A stretch of DNA of 64,000 nt. Source: Actinoplanes sp. NBRC 103695 (lineage in GTDB: Bacteria; Actinomycetota; Actinomycetes; Mycobacteriales; Micromonosporaceae). Location: the NCBI RefSeq assembly GCF_030269485.1, contig NZ_BSTL01000006.1, positions 1 through 64,000 on the forward strand. Direction: 5' to 3'. The position numbers and the translations under genes were made by a program. The notes under the pieces are model-generated. The model searched no databases and had not been told where the DNA came from. It saw nothing but the letters and a program-made list of their open reading frames with translations. Shown piece by piece: positions 1-7,882 of this stretch. Numbering within the stretch: the stretch's first letter is position 1; each line of letters starts with the position of its first letter.

Positions 1-452
1 CCGCGCTGGGCTACCACGGTCCGCGCGCGTGGTAGCTCAGAGCGGTCAGCGGTCTCGGATAGCGCCTGGTCCTACCACCGGCCGCGCGAGACCGGTCGGC
101 CAGAGCGGTCGTGGCGGGCCGTCCAGGTCGGATGCCGCCTTCGGCTACCACTCTCGTGCCCGGCTACCACCGCAGGCCGCGGCTACCACTCTCGTGCCCG
201 GCTACCACTGACCGCGCCCGGGCAGAGCCGCGAGCGGCGGCAGCGACGGTGAGCAGTCACCCGGGCGCCTGGCAGACCAAGCGAAAGCCCACGCCCGGCG
301 AAAGCGCCGGCAACAAGCGCACGCACCGAGGAGCCCCGGCAAGGCGAGGGGTCCCGGCAAGGCGAGGAGCCCCGGCAACGCGAGAAGTCCCGGCAATAGC
401 GCACCGCCAGCAGGCCGACCCGGCCGGGCTGATCGACCGTGTCCTAGTCCGA
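1..452. repeat. Gene-free repeat-rich left edge
   Basis: I see no convincing gene here. A 29-bp direct repeat lies at 142-170 and 180-208, built around the word GGCTACCAC that also recurs elsewhere in the first 210 bases. A tandem array of four 18-bp units (consensus CGAGGAGCCCCGGCAAGG) fills 327-398, with units 2 and 4 diverged. The reading frames across it are composition artefacts rich in Arg, Pro and Gly. It lies downstream of the lipoprotein gene that ends at 453. Confidence 0.6.
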
Positions 453-1040
453 TCAGTCCCAGAAACACTCGAGGTGCTCGTCGACCTCGACCTCGTCGGC
501 CTTGGCGCAGAAGGACTCGGCGTCGGCGCGCAGCTCGGAGGTTATCTCCTCGGCGTAGACGGCCTCGATGGAGACGCGGTAGTCCTCCCGGTCGACGGCC
601 ACGGTGTAGCCCGCCGCCCGGACGTCCGGGTGACCGCAGAGGAACTGGAAGATGTCCCAGGCCTCGGGGGAGAGGTTCTGGGCGCCGTCGGGGTCGATGT
701 AGCGGTCCTCGATCAGGATCGCCAGCGTGCCGGCGTCCAGGTTCTCGAAACTGGCCGTGCCGCCCACGGAGTAGTCGGGCCTGGGGCCGGGAGAGAACTG
801 CAGCATCCCGTCGCGGCGGGCGGCGTCCCTGTTGTAGGGGAACGGGTCGTGCGACGCCGGCCGGGCGGCGTCGCACAGCGCCGGGCGATAGGTGACCGGG
901 GCGGTGGGCGGCGCGCCCGACCCTGCCGGGTCGGCGCTGTGAGGGCTCGACGGCAGCGCCACCGGCGAGGGGACCACGCAGGCGGCCAGGGGCAGCAGCA
1001 GGAGTGCGGCGGTCAGCCGGGCCTGTTTCACGGCGCACAT
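453..1040 (-). CDS. Putative secreted lipoprotein, unknown function
   Basis: A 195-residue protein starting at the ATG whose complement is 1038-1040. It opens with a short positive region, a leucine/alanine-rich hydrophobic core and a lipobox (LAAC, Cys21), so it is predicted to be lipid-anchored outside the membrane. A Pro/Ser-rich spacer follows, then a compact domain with four cysteines beyond the lipobox that could pair as disulfides (near residues 56, 124, 178 and 192). The frame stays open upstream, but that part overlaps the divergent VOC gene and lacks coding character. I do not recognise the family. It diverges from the gene at 1059 with only 18 bases between the start codons, so the two promoters must overlap the genes or the gap. 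Confidence 0.7.
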   Translation of the reverse strand: MCAVKQARLTAALLLLPLAACVVPSPVALPSSPHSADPAGSGAPPTAPVTYRPALCDAARPASHDPFPYNRDAARRDGMLQFSPGPRPDYSVGGTASFENLDAGTLAILIEDRYIDPDGAQNLSPEAWDIFQFLCGHPDVRAAGYTVAVDREDYRVSIEAVYAEEITSELRADAESFCAKADEVEVDEHLECFWD

Positions 1041-1058
1041 TATGCAAGGCTGGCGGGC

Positions 1059-1415
1059 ATGGCTGTCTTCGAAAGGGTCGCGCCGATCGTGCCGGTGCGT
1101 GAGCTGGACACCGCCCTGGACCGGTACCGGCGGCTGGGCTTCACCGTCCGGGCCTACGACGGGCCGGAGCGGTACGGGTTCGCCGACCGCGGCTCGGTGT
1201 CGCTGCACCTGAGCGAGTCGCCCGGCCATGATCCGGGCGCCACGTCGTCGATGGCCTACCTTTTCGTCGACGACGCCGACACCGTGCACCGGGAGTGGGC
1301 GGCCGCGGGCCTCGGCGGGCGGCTGAGCGAGCCACGTGACATGGCCTGGGGGATGCGCGAGTTCTCCTATGTCGACCCGGACGGCACCCTGCACCGCGTC
1401 GGCTCGGAGATCTAG
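1059..1415 (+). CDS. VOC (glyoxalase/bleomycin-resistance fold) protein
   Basis: A 118-residue single-domain protein. The N-terminus (AVFERVAPIVPVRELDTAL), a central LHLSES strand, MAYLFVDDAD, and the ending FSYVDPDGTLHRVG match the paired beta-alpha-beta-beta-beta layout of the vicinal oxygen chelate fold, closest to bleomycin-binding (Ble-like) proteins. Such proteins bind drugs or act as metal-dependent dioxygenases or lyases; the sequence does not say which. The start is the ATG at 1059; a longer frame upstream covers only the opposite-strand lipoprotein. The stop is two bases before the GTG of the DUF402 gene, so the two are probably co-transcribed. Confidence 0.8.
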   Translation: MAVFERVAPIVPVRELDTALDRYRRLGFTVRAYDGPERYGFADRGSVSLHLSESPGHDPGATSSMAYLFVDDADTVHREWAAAGLGGRLSEPRDMAWGMREFSYVDPDGTLHRVGSEI

Positions 1416-1417
1416 CG

Positions 1418-2053
1418 GTGTGGGCTTACGGCGACACGGTCCTCTACCGCTACGGGCGCAGGGCAGAGGCACGTTTCGTACGGCTGGGAAGGGTGATCGC
1501 GGACGACCAGGACGGCCTGGTGCTGTGGATCGCCCCGGGCTCACCGCAGGTGGAGTCGTTGCTGGCGGACGGCACCACCGTGCGATCGTTGCCGCTCGAC
1601 CAGCGCGCCGCCGCGGTCCGGGAACGCCGGCACACCACGTGGCGCGGGCCGGGAATCGTCCAGTACACGCCGGTCGTGGGCGACTGGTCGGTGTGGTGGT
1701 TCTTCACGCCCGACGGCGAGTTCGCCGGCTGGTACGGCAACCTCGAGTCGCCGCGGGTGCGCTGGGCGGCCGGTGTCGACGCGACGGACCGGGCCCTGGA
1801 CGTGTGGATCACCCCGGACCGGGTGGCGAGGTGGAAGGACGAGGACGAGTTCGCCGCGATGACCGGGACGCCCGGGCGCTGGACCGTCGAGCAGGTTCCG
1901 GCGATCCGAGCCGCCGGCGAGCATCTGATCGCACTGGCCGCCGCGGGGGCGTCGCCGTTCGACGGCCGGTGGACGGACTACCGCCCGGATCCGGCCTGGG
2001 AACCTGTCGAGATGCCGGACCACTGGGATCGGCCGCACCTGGCCACGCCCTGA
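1418..2053 (+). CDS. DUF402 (FomD-like) protein
   Basis: A 211-residue protein beginning at GTG, two bases after the preceding stop. The centre has the DUF402 signature: WWFFTPDGEFAGWYGNLESP, then TDRALDVWITPD and a KDEDEF segment. Members include FomD, a hydrolase of cytidylylated phosphonates, and other nucleotide-handling phosphatases or hydrolases. The conserved Trp-Tyr-Asn-Glu and Asp/Lys residues are present, so the protein is probably active, but its substrate is unknown. The N-terminal 60 residues form the usual beta-rich portion. It is probably the last gene of a two-gene unit with the VOC protein. Confidence 0.8.
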   Translation: MWAYGDTVLYRYGRRAEARFVRLGRVIADDQDGLVLWIAPGSPQVESLLADGTTVRSLPLDQRAAAVRERRHTTWRGPGIVQYTPVVGDWSVWWFFTPDGEFAGWYGNLESPRVRWAAGVDATDRALDVWITPDRVARWKDEDEFAAMTGTPGRWTVEQVPAIRAAGEHLIALAAAGASPFDGRWTDYRPDPAWEPVEMPDHWDRPHLATP

Positions 2054-2149
2054 CCCTGCCGTGACTCTGCCCGGCCCGCATTGCCGGTGCACAGCAACCC
2101 GACAGACTTCTCCCAGGCTGCCGTCAGACGACGGGCAGAGGGTTACGCC

Positions 2150-3877
2150 ATGCCAGATGCCGATGTGGCGCAGGCGGACGCGGATCCGCCGTGGCGGCCG
2201 CAGCCGCCGTTGTCCCGGGTCGCCGTCGCCCGGCTGGTCCAGCTGGTCGGCGCGTACAACATCATCACCGTCCTCTTTCCCTCACCGCATGGCCGGCTCG
2301 GCGAGCTGGGCCTCTGGATGCCGGCCAGCGGCGTGCTCACCGCCCGGGCGGCCAGCGCCGCGTCCGGCCTGCTGCTGATCTACCTCGGCCTCGGGCTGCG
2401 CCGGGGCAAGCACCGCGCCTGGCAGGTGGCGGTGGTCCTGGCCGGCGCGGGCGTGGTGCTGCAGCTGGCCCGGGGCTGGCACTACGACGCGGCGGTCGTC
2501 TCCGCGGCGCTGCTGATCATGCTGATCGTGGTGCGGCGCCGGTTCCACGCCCGGGCCGACCCGCGTAACCGGTGGCGCGCCCTGGCGGCCCTTCTCGGGT
2601 TCGCCGCCGCCGGGATGGCCATCGGCCTGGCCGAGATCGGGCTGCGTTCTCGGTTCCTGGTGGGGCGGCCGGGGGTGCTGGACCGGGTTCGCGAGTCGGC
2701 GCTCGGGCTGATCGGCGTCTCGGGGCCGCTGCGGTTCTCTCATCCGTTCATCGCCCAGCAGGTCAGCTACACGACCGGCATGTTCGGGTCGTTGGCCGTC
2801 GGGGTGGCGGTGGTGTTGCTGCTGCGGCCGGCCCACCGGTTGCCGCAGCGCACCGCGGAGGACGATGACACCGTACGCGGGCTGCTGCACCGGTTCGGTG
2901 ACGTGGACTCCCTGGGCTACTTCGCCCTGCGCCCGGACAAGTCGCTGTTCTGGGCGCCGTCGCGCCGGGCCGTGGTCGCCTACCGGGTGATCAACGGGGT
3001 GAGCCTGGCGTCCGGCGATCCGATCGGACCGGCGTCGGAGTGGCCGCAGGTGATCGGCGGCTGGCTGGCGGACTGCGCCGCGCACGGCTGGACGCCCGCG
3101 GTGCTCGGCTGCGGCACCGCCGGCGGTAAGGCGTACCGCAGGGCCGGGCTGGACGTGGTGGAGGTGGGTGACGAGGCGATCCTGGACGTCGCCGGGTTCA
3201 CCGTGCTCGGCCGGCCGCTGCGTGGCGTCCGGCAGGCGGTCGGCCGGGTCGAGCGGGCCGGCTTCACCTGCGAGGTCACCCGGCTGCGCGACCTGACACC
3301 ACCGGCGCTCGCCGAGGCGAGGCGGTCCGCGGAGGCGTTCCGCGACGGCAAGGTGGAGCGGGGTTTCTCGATGGCGTTGTCGCGGATCGGGGACGACCGC
3401 GACGGTGACTGTGTGGTTGTGACGTGCCGTGACCCCGAGGGGCGGATCCGCGGGTTGTTGCAGTTCGTCCCGTGGGGCACTCACGGTCTGTCACTGGACC
3501 TGATGCGCGGCGACCGGACCGCGGGGAACGGGATCATCGAGTTCATGGTGGTCAGCTCGGTCAACGCCGCGAAGGCGATGGGCGCGGAACGGATCTCGCT
3601 GAACTTCGCCGTGCTGAGGTCGGTCTTCGCCCGGGCGGACGAGCTCGGCGCCGGCCCGGTGCTCCGGTTCTCGCACCGGCTGCTGATGCTCGCGTCGAAG
3701 CTGTGGCAGATCGAGTCGCTGTACCGGTCCAACGTCAAGTATCAGCCTTCCTGGTCGCCGCGTTTCCTGTGCTTCCCCACCGTGCGGGATCTGCCGCGCA
3801 TCGCGGTCGCCGCGTTGTCCGCCGAGGCGTTCCTGCCGACCCGGGACCGGCGCCGGCGGACGGAGGCCGGGCGATGA
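2150..3877 (+). CDS. DUF2156 / MprF-type lipid aminoacyltransferase-like membrane protein
   Basis: A 575-residue protein from the ATG at 2150; a longer frame from a TTG at 2081 is less likely, and an AGAGG-like site precedes 2150. About six hydrophobic segments occupy the first 230 residues. A cytosolic DUF2156 domain follows from about residue 240. Its late part (ISLNFAVLRSVFARADELG, ending YRSNVKYQPSWSPRFL) resembles the MprF domain of mycobacterial LysX, which transfers an aminoacyl group from tRNA to phosphatidylglycerol. The LysRS domain of LysX is absent, so it would use host aminoacyl-tRNA. It heads a four-gene operon, overlapping the next gene by 4 bases. The amino acid and lipid acceptor are unknown. 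Confidence 0.8.
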   Translation: MPDADVAQADADPPWRPQPPLSRVAVARLVQLVGAYNIITVLFPSPHGRLGELGLWMPASGVLTARAASAASGLLLIYLGLGLRRGKHRAWQVAVVLAGAGVVLQLARGWHYDAAVVSAALLIMLIVVRRRFHARADPRNRWRALAALLGFAAAGMAIGLAEIGLRSRFLVGRPGVLDRVRESALGLIGVSGPLRFSHPFIAQQVSYTTGMFGSLAVGVAVVLLLRPAHRLPQRTAEDDDTVRGLLHRFGDVDSLGYFALRPDKSLFWAPSRRAVVAYRVINGVSLASGDPIGPASEWPQVIGGWLADCAAHGWTPAVLGCGTAGGKAYRRAGLDVVEVGDEAILDVAGFTVLGRPLRGVRQAVGRVERAGFTCEVTRLRDLTPPALAEARRSAEAFRDGKVERGFSMALSRIGDDRDGDCVVVTCRDPEGRIRGLLQFVPWGTHGLSLDLMRGDRTAGNGIIEFMVVSSVNAAKAMGAERISLNFAVLRSVFARADELGAGPVLRFSHRLLMLASKLWQIESLYRSNVKYQPSWSPRFLCFPTVRDLPRIAVAALSAEAFLPTRDRRRRTEAGR

Positions 3878-4632
3878 CGTTGACCGGGCTGCCTCTGCTC
3901 GCGCTGGCCGTGGTGCTGACGCTGGCGGCCGCCGCGGCCACTGTCCTGGGGTGGAGCAGAGGCGGGCCGGTGCGGATCCCGCTGCGGATGCTGACGCTGG
4001 TGACGACGCAGGCGTTGGTGGTGCTCACCGCCGGGCTGGTCTACAACCGCTCCGAGCAGTTCTATCCCTCATGGCAGGCACTGGCCGGGCAGACCGGCAC
4101 CACGGCCGTGGCTCACGGCCGGGACGGCCGGCTGGACGCCGCGTTCACGGACGGACGGCCGCGCCCCTGGCAGCCGTCCGGGTCGGACGCGTGGCAGCTG
4201 TCCACACCCCCGGCGGTCACGGTTCCCGACGGGTACACCGGCCGGGACCTCAGCTTCCCGGTGCTGCTGGCCGTGGGCGGCCCGGCGTCGCCGGTATCGT
4301 CACCGGCGATCACGGTGTCGATCGCTCCCGGCCCGCGGACGCTTGACCTGCCGGGACTGCCGGCCTCGCTCGGCGCCGACCTGCGGACCACCTCGCACGG
4401 ATGGGTTCTGGTGGTCGCGGCCGCGCGAGTCCCGCTGGCCGGCCGGCTGATCACCGAGTTCCCGGGCCGGTTCGCCGCGGTGGCCGTCGTGGGATCGGGG
4501 CCCGCCCCGGCCGGGCTGGGTATCCCGGTGCGTGTCGTCGCGGGCTGGGCCGACGCCGTGGCGTGGGCGTCGGCCCGGACCACCCCGGCGCTCGCTCCGC
4601 CCCAGGTGCTGCCGGCGGTGATCCGGCCATGA
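3874..4632 (+). CDS. Membrane-anchored esterase-like paralogue lacking the nucleophile
   Basis: A 252-residue protein with two N-terminal membrane segments, then an extracytoplasmic region. Its opening matches that of the next gene: GLPLL, a transmembrane helix, W-[SD]-R-[GA]-GPV, a second helix, then an Asn-Arg pair. The second half has alpha/beta-hydrolase-like alternation but no GxSxG elbow, and it is about 95 residues shorter than its neighbour. I infer a degenerate or non-catalytic paralogue arising by tandem duplication; a lid or partner role for the active esterase is possible. It starts at the ATG overlapping the upstream stop (ATGA) and ends overlapping the next start the same way. 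Confidence 0.65.
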   Translation: MTLTGLPLLALAVVLTLAAAAATVLGWSRGGPVRIPLRMLTLVTTQALVVLTAGLVYNRSEQFYPSWQALAGQTGTTAVAHGRDGRLDAAFTDGRPRPWQPSGSDAWQLSTPPAVTVPDGYTGRDLSFPVLLAVGGPASPVSSPAITVSIAPGPRTLDLPGLPASLGADLRTTSHGWVLVVAAARVPLAGRLITEFPGRFAAVAVVGSGPAPAGLGIPVRVVAGWADAVAWASARTTPALAPPQVLPAVIRP

Positions 4633-5669
4633 GGATCGACGGGCTGCCGCTGCTGCTGACCGGCCTGGCGCTGGTGTTCGCGGCCGGGCTGGCGATCGCG
4701 GTCCTCTGGGATCGCGCCGGCCCGGTCCTGCGCTCGGCGCTGGTCGTGGCGAGCGTGCTCGGCGTGGCCGCCACCGCGGCGCTGCAGCTCAACCGGATGA
4801 CCGCGACCGTGGGTTCCGCCCCGGACCTCGTCACCGCCACGGCGGCGGGACCGGGTGGCCGTCTGGTGGAGATCACCATCGCCGGCCCGGCGTCGGGGAT
4901 GACCATGCCCGCGTGGGTCTATCTGCCGCCCGGGTACGCGACCGGCCACGAGCGCTATCCGGTGGTCGAGGCCTTCCACGGGTTTCCCGGCTCGCCGAAG
5001 GGCTGGCTGCGCAAGCTGAACGCGGTCGGCTACCTGAACCAGGAGATCGCCGCCGGGCGGATGGCGCCGACGGTCGTGGCGTTCGTCTACCAGACGCCGG
5101 ACCCCCTGGTCGACACCGAGTGCACCAACCTGGTCGGCGGCCCGCAGGCGGAGACCTACCTGACCGTGGATGTGCCCGCCGCGATCGAGACCCGTTTCCG
5201 GGTACGCGCGGATCGAGCCGCCTGGGGTCTGATCGGGTACTCCGCGGGCGGGTTCTGTGCCGCCGATCTGTTGCTGCGCCACGCCGACCGGTACGCCGCG
5301 GCGGCCAGCCTGTCCGGCTATGCCACCGCCGGCATCCGGGTCGGCGACGGCTCCGAGCGGACGACCAACGACGTGGCCTGGCGGCTGCGGCACCTGTCCC
5401 GGCCCGCCGCGTCGCTCTACCTCGGTTACGCGGCCGACGACGGGCACCCCCGCCGCGACAGCCTGCTGATGGCCCGGCTGGCGACCGCCCCGATGTCGGT
5501 CACGACCGGGGTGGTGGCGCACGGCGGGCACAGCGACGCGGTCTGGCGGACGATGGAACCGCCCGCGTTCGACTGGTTGTCCTCACGGCTGGCCCGCCCG
5601 GCCCCGTCTTCACGGCTGGACTGCCCGGCCCGGTCCTCGGGGCCGGCCTGTCCCATCTCCGGGTCATGA
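4629..5669 (+). CDS. Membrane-anchored esterase (esterase D / mycolyltransferase-like)
   Basis: A 346-residue protein with two N-terminal membrane helices (about residues 7-27 and 33-52) and an external alpha/beta-hydrolase domain of the putative-esterase family. Nucleophile Ser205 lies in GYSAGG, Asp270 or Asp271 in YAADDGHP is the likely acid, and His301 lies in HGGHSDAVW; an HGF oxyanion segment is at about 117-119. Linkage to a lipid aminoacyltransferase-like gene suggests it hydrolyses aminoacyl lipids or another surface ester, by analogy with hydrolases such as Enterococcus AhyD; this is inference. The last 25 residues are low-complexity (Pro, Ser, Arg). ATGA overlaps on both sides indicate translational coupling. 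Confidence 0.8.
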   Translation: MRIDGLPLLLTGLALVFAAGLAIAVLWDRAGPVLRSALVVASVLGVAATAALQLNRMTATVGSAPDLVTATAAGPGGRLVEITIAGPASGMTMPAWVYLPPGYATGHERYPVVEAFHGFPGSPKGWLRKLNAVGYLNQEIAAGRMAPTVVAFVYQTPDPLVDTECTNLVGGPQAETYLTVDVPAAIETRFRVRADRAAWGLIGYSAGGFCAADLLLRHADRYAAAASLSGYATAGIRVGDGSERTTNDVAWRLRHLSRPAASLYLGYAADDGHPRRDSLLMARLATAPMSVTTGVVAHGGHSDAVWRTMEPPAFDWLSSRLARPAPSSRLDCPARSSGPACPISGS

Positions 5670-6361
5670 GACTCGCGGCGGTGCTGGCGGCGATCCTGCT
5701 GCTCGCCGGTTGCGCCCCGGCGCCTCCGCGGCAGGAGGCGTCGGTGGTCGGTCTCGGCGATTCGGTCCCGGCCGGCACGGCATGCGGGTGTACGCCCTTC
5801 CCGGACCTGTTCGCCCGGATGCTGGTGCCGCCCGCCGCCGTGGCCGACCTGGCCCGCCCCGGCGTGACCTCGGCGATGGTCCTGGCCGGCCTGCGGGACG
5901 GCCCGGACGAGCCACCGGCCCGGCGGGCGACCGTGGTCCTGATCATGGTCGGGGCCAACGACATGGCCGACGCGTTCGGCGACGGTTCGTCCGCCGGCCC
6001 GGCCGACAAGGTGCGCGAGAACGTGGCCGCGATCGTGCGGACCGTACGCGCGCTCCACCCGGCCGCGTCCGTGCTGGTGTTCGGCTACTGGAACGTGGTC
6101 CGCGACGGGGCGGCGGCCCAGGGCGCGTACACCGCGGACCAGGTCGCGCGGGCGGCCGCCCTCACCGACGCGTGCAACGAGGCGCTGCGGCAGGCGGCCG
6201 CGGACACCGGGGCCGTCTTCGTCGACACGCGACGGTTGTTCAAGGGCGCCGACGGGTCGGGCGATCCCACGGCGCTGCTCGCCGCCGACGGCGACCATCC
6301 GAACGCCGCCGGGCACGAGCTGATCGCGCAGGCGGCCTTCGCCGTCCGGCCCGGCGCCTGA
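5666..6361 (+). CDS. SGNH/GDSL hydrolase lipoprotein
   Basis: A 231-residue protein with a lipoprotein signal (LLAGC, Cys16). The SGNH blocks are clear: GDS at about 31-33 with the catalytic Ser, GAND at about 96-99, and DGDHPNAAGH carrying the catalytic Asp-x-x-His pair near 208-211. Such enzymes are extracellular esterases, lipases or glycan O-deacetylases. It is the fourth gene of the operon and starts on the ATG overlapping the esterase stop. Together with the esterases it gives the operon up to two active extracytoplasmic ester hydrolases. The substrate is unknown. Confidence 0.85.
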   Translation: MRLAAVLAAILLLAGCAPAPPRQEASVVGLGDSVPAGTACGCTPFPDLFARMLVPPAAVADLARPGVTSAMVLAGLRDGPDEPPARRATVVLIMVGANDMADAFGDGSSAGPADKVRENVAAIVRTVRALHPAASVLVFGYWNVVRDGAAAQGAYTADQVARAAALTDACNEALRQAAADTGAVFVDTRRLFKGADGSGDPTALLAADGDHPNAAGHELIAQAAFAVRPGA

Positions 6362-6500
6362 CACCGGCCGCCCTCGCTCGCGCCCGCCTACCGTTTCGCG
6401 CGATTGGCGAGAAATGGCCGCCGGGAAAGTGTTACGGGTCGGGAAAACGGCCCTTGAGCTGGTACTACTCCCGAATCTGACGGAACATCCGACACTTGCG

Positions 6501-6514
6501 TGGGAGCGCTCCCG
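6501..6514. promoter_or_regulatory. CebR-type operator
   Basis: TGGGAGCGCTCCCG matches 13 of 14 bases of the Streptomyces CebR box (TGGGAGCGCTCCCA), the operator of the cellobiose-responsive LacI-family repressor of cellulase genes. It lies 91 bases upstream of the ATG of a secreted esterase with a cellulose-binding module, so function and site agree. No cebR gene is in the window; the LacI gene at 11951 is next to a different operator. Confidence 0.8.
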
Positions 6515-6604
6515 TAATACTCTCGACACAACCAAGACAAAGACCGACGCCGATGTGTTGGTGGTTTCGGCGGTCTTGATGCCCAGGACGACGAGAGGAC
6601 TTCG

Positions 6605-7864
6605 ATGGCCGAGCGCAGAACACGCAGGCGCCGAGCGCTGAGCGCGGCGACCGTCGCGGCGGCGATGCTGATCGCCGGGGGAGTGGCGGTGGTGACCGGC
6701 AGGACGGCGTCGGCGTGGCAGGGCAGCGCCGCGGCCGCCACCGCCGGATGCGGGAAGACCCCGGCCGTCCGCGACGGCACCTACACGATCCAGAGCGGCG
6801 GCCGGTCCCGCAGTTACATCCTGCGGCTGCCCGGCAACTACGCCGGCAACCGGGCCTATCGGCTCGTCGTCGGCCTGCACTGGCTCAACGGCAGCGCCGC
6901 CGACGTGGCCGGCAACGGGTTCTACGGTCTGCAGCAGCGGGCCGCCGACAGCGCGATCTTCGTGGCGCCCCAGGGTCTCGACGCCGGCTGGGCCAATACC
7001 GGAGGCCGTGACGTCACCCTGGTCGACGACATCCTGCGTACGGTCGAGAACGAGCTGTGCGTCGACACCACGCAGCGGTTCGCGCTGGGTTTCAGCTACG
7101 GCGCCGCGATGAGCTATGCCCTGGCCTGCGCCCGGCCGGCAGTCTTCCGGGCGGTCGCGCCGATCGCCGGCGCCAACCTCAGTGGATGCTCGTCGGTCTC
7201 CCAGCCGGTCGCCTACTTCGGCATCCACGGCATTCGTGACAGCGTTCTGAACATCTCGCAGGGCCGCGCTCTCCGGGACAACTTCGTCCGCGTCAACGGC
7301 TGCGCGGCGCAGAACCCGCCGGAGCCGGCGTCGGGCAGCGGCACCCACGTCACCACCGAGTACGCGGGATGCCAGGCCGGATATCCGGTCCGGTGGGCCG
7401 CGTTCGACGGTGACCACGTGCCGCTCCCGGTCGACCGCAACGCCTCGTCGTCGTGGGTCTCCGGCGAGGTCTGGCAGTTCTTCACCCAGTTCGGGGGCAC
7501 CACCCCGCCCACGCCGCCGGCGTCGGAGACCCCGCCGCCCGCGGGCGCCGCCTGCACCGTCACCGGCTCGGTCAGCGCCTGGGACACCGGGCTGACGGCC
7601 AACGTCACCGTCACCAACACCGGCGGCTCCGCGATCAACGGCTGGAACCTGGCCTTCAGCCTGCCCGCGGGCCAGACCATCACCAACGGCTGGAACGCCA
7701 CCTACTCGCCCACATCGGGGCCGGTCGTCGCGACCAACGTCGGCTACAACGCGGCTCTCGCGCCCGGCGCTTCGGTCAGCCTCGGCTATCAGGCCACCCA
7801 CACCGGCAACAGCGGACCTCCCTCCGCGTACGCCCTGAACGGCGCGACCTGCTCCCGGAGCTGA
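6605..7864 (+). CDS. Secreted CE1 feruloyl/acetylxylan-type esterase with CBM2
   Basis: A 419-residue exported enzyme. Residues 1-37 form a signal peptide with an Arg-rich start and a TASA cleavage motif. Residues 48-295 are a PHB-depolymerase-like CE1 domain with nucleophile Ser164 (GFSYG), probable acid Asp212 (HGIRDS) and His271 (FDGDHVPLP). A Thr/Pro linker (298-315) leads to a family 2 cellulose-binding module (about 317-419) bounded by two cysteines, with TGSVSAWDTG and INGWN motifs. It probably removes feruloyl or acetyl groups from plant xylan while docked on cellulose. A GAGAGGA-type ribosome site precedes the ATG and the CebR-like box suggests induction by cellulose breakdown products. 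Confidence 0.9.
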   Translation: MAERRTRRRRALSAATVAAAMLIAGGVAVVTGRTASAWQGSAAAATAGCGKTPAVRDGTYTIQSGGRSRSYILRLPGNYAGNRAYRLVVGLHWLNGSAADVAGNGFYGLQQRAADSAIFVAPQGLDAGWANTGGRDVTLVDDILRTVENELCVDTTQRFALGFSYGAAMSYALACARPAVFRAVAPIAGANLSGCSSVSQPVAYFGIHGIRDSVLNISQGRALRDNFVRVNGCAAQNPPEPASGSGTHVTTEYAGCQAGYPVRWAAFDGDHVPLPVDRNASSSWVSGEVWQFFTQFGGTTPPTPPASETPPPAGAACTVTGSVSAWDTGLTANVTVTNTGGSAINGWNLAFSLPAGQTITNGWNATYSPTSGPVVATNVGYNAALAPGASVSLGYQATHTGNSGPPSAYALNGATCSRS

Positions 7865-7882
7865 CCGATTCGCCGGCGGTTG

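Noticed and set aside
5426..7801. Open frame of 791 codons on the minus strand
   Set aside because: Covers the SGNH and CE1-CBM2 genes on the other strand, both with catalytic motifs.
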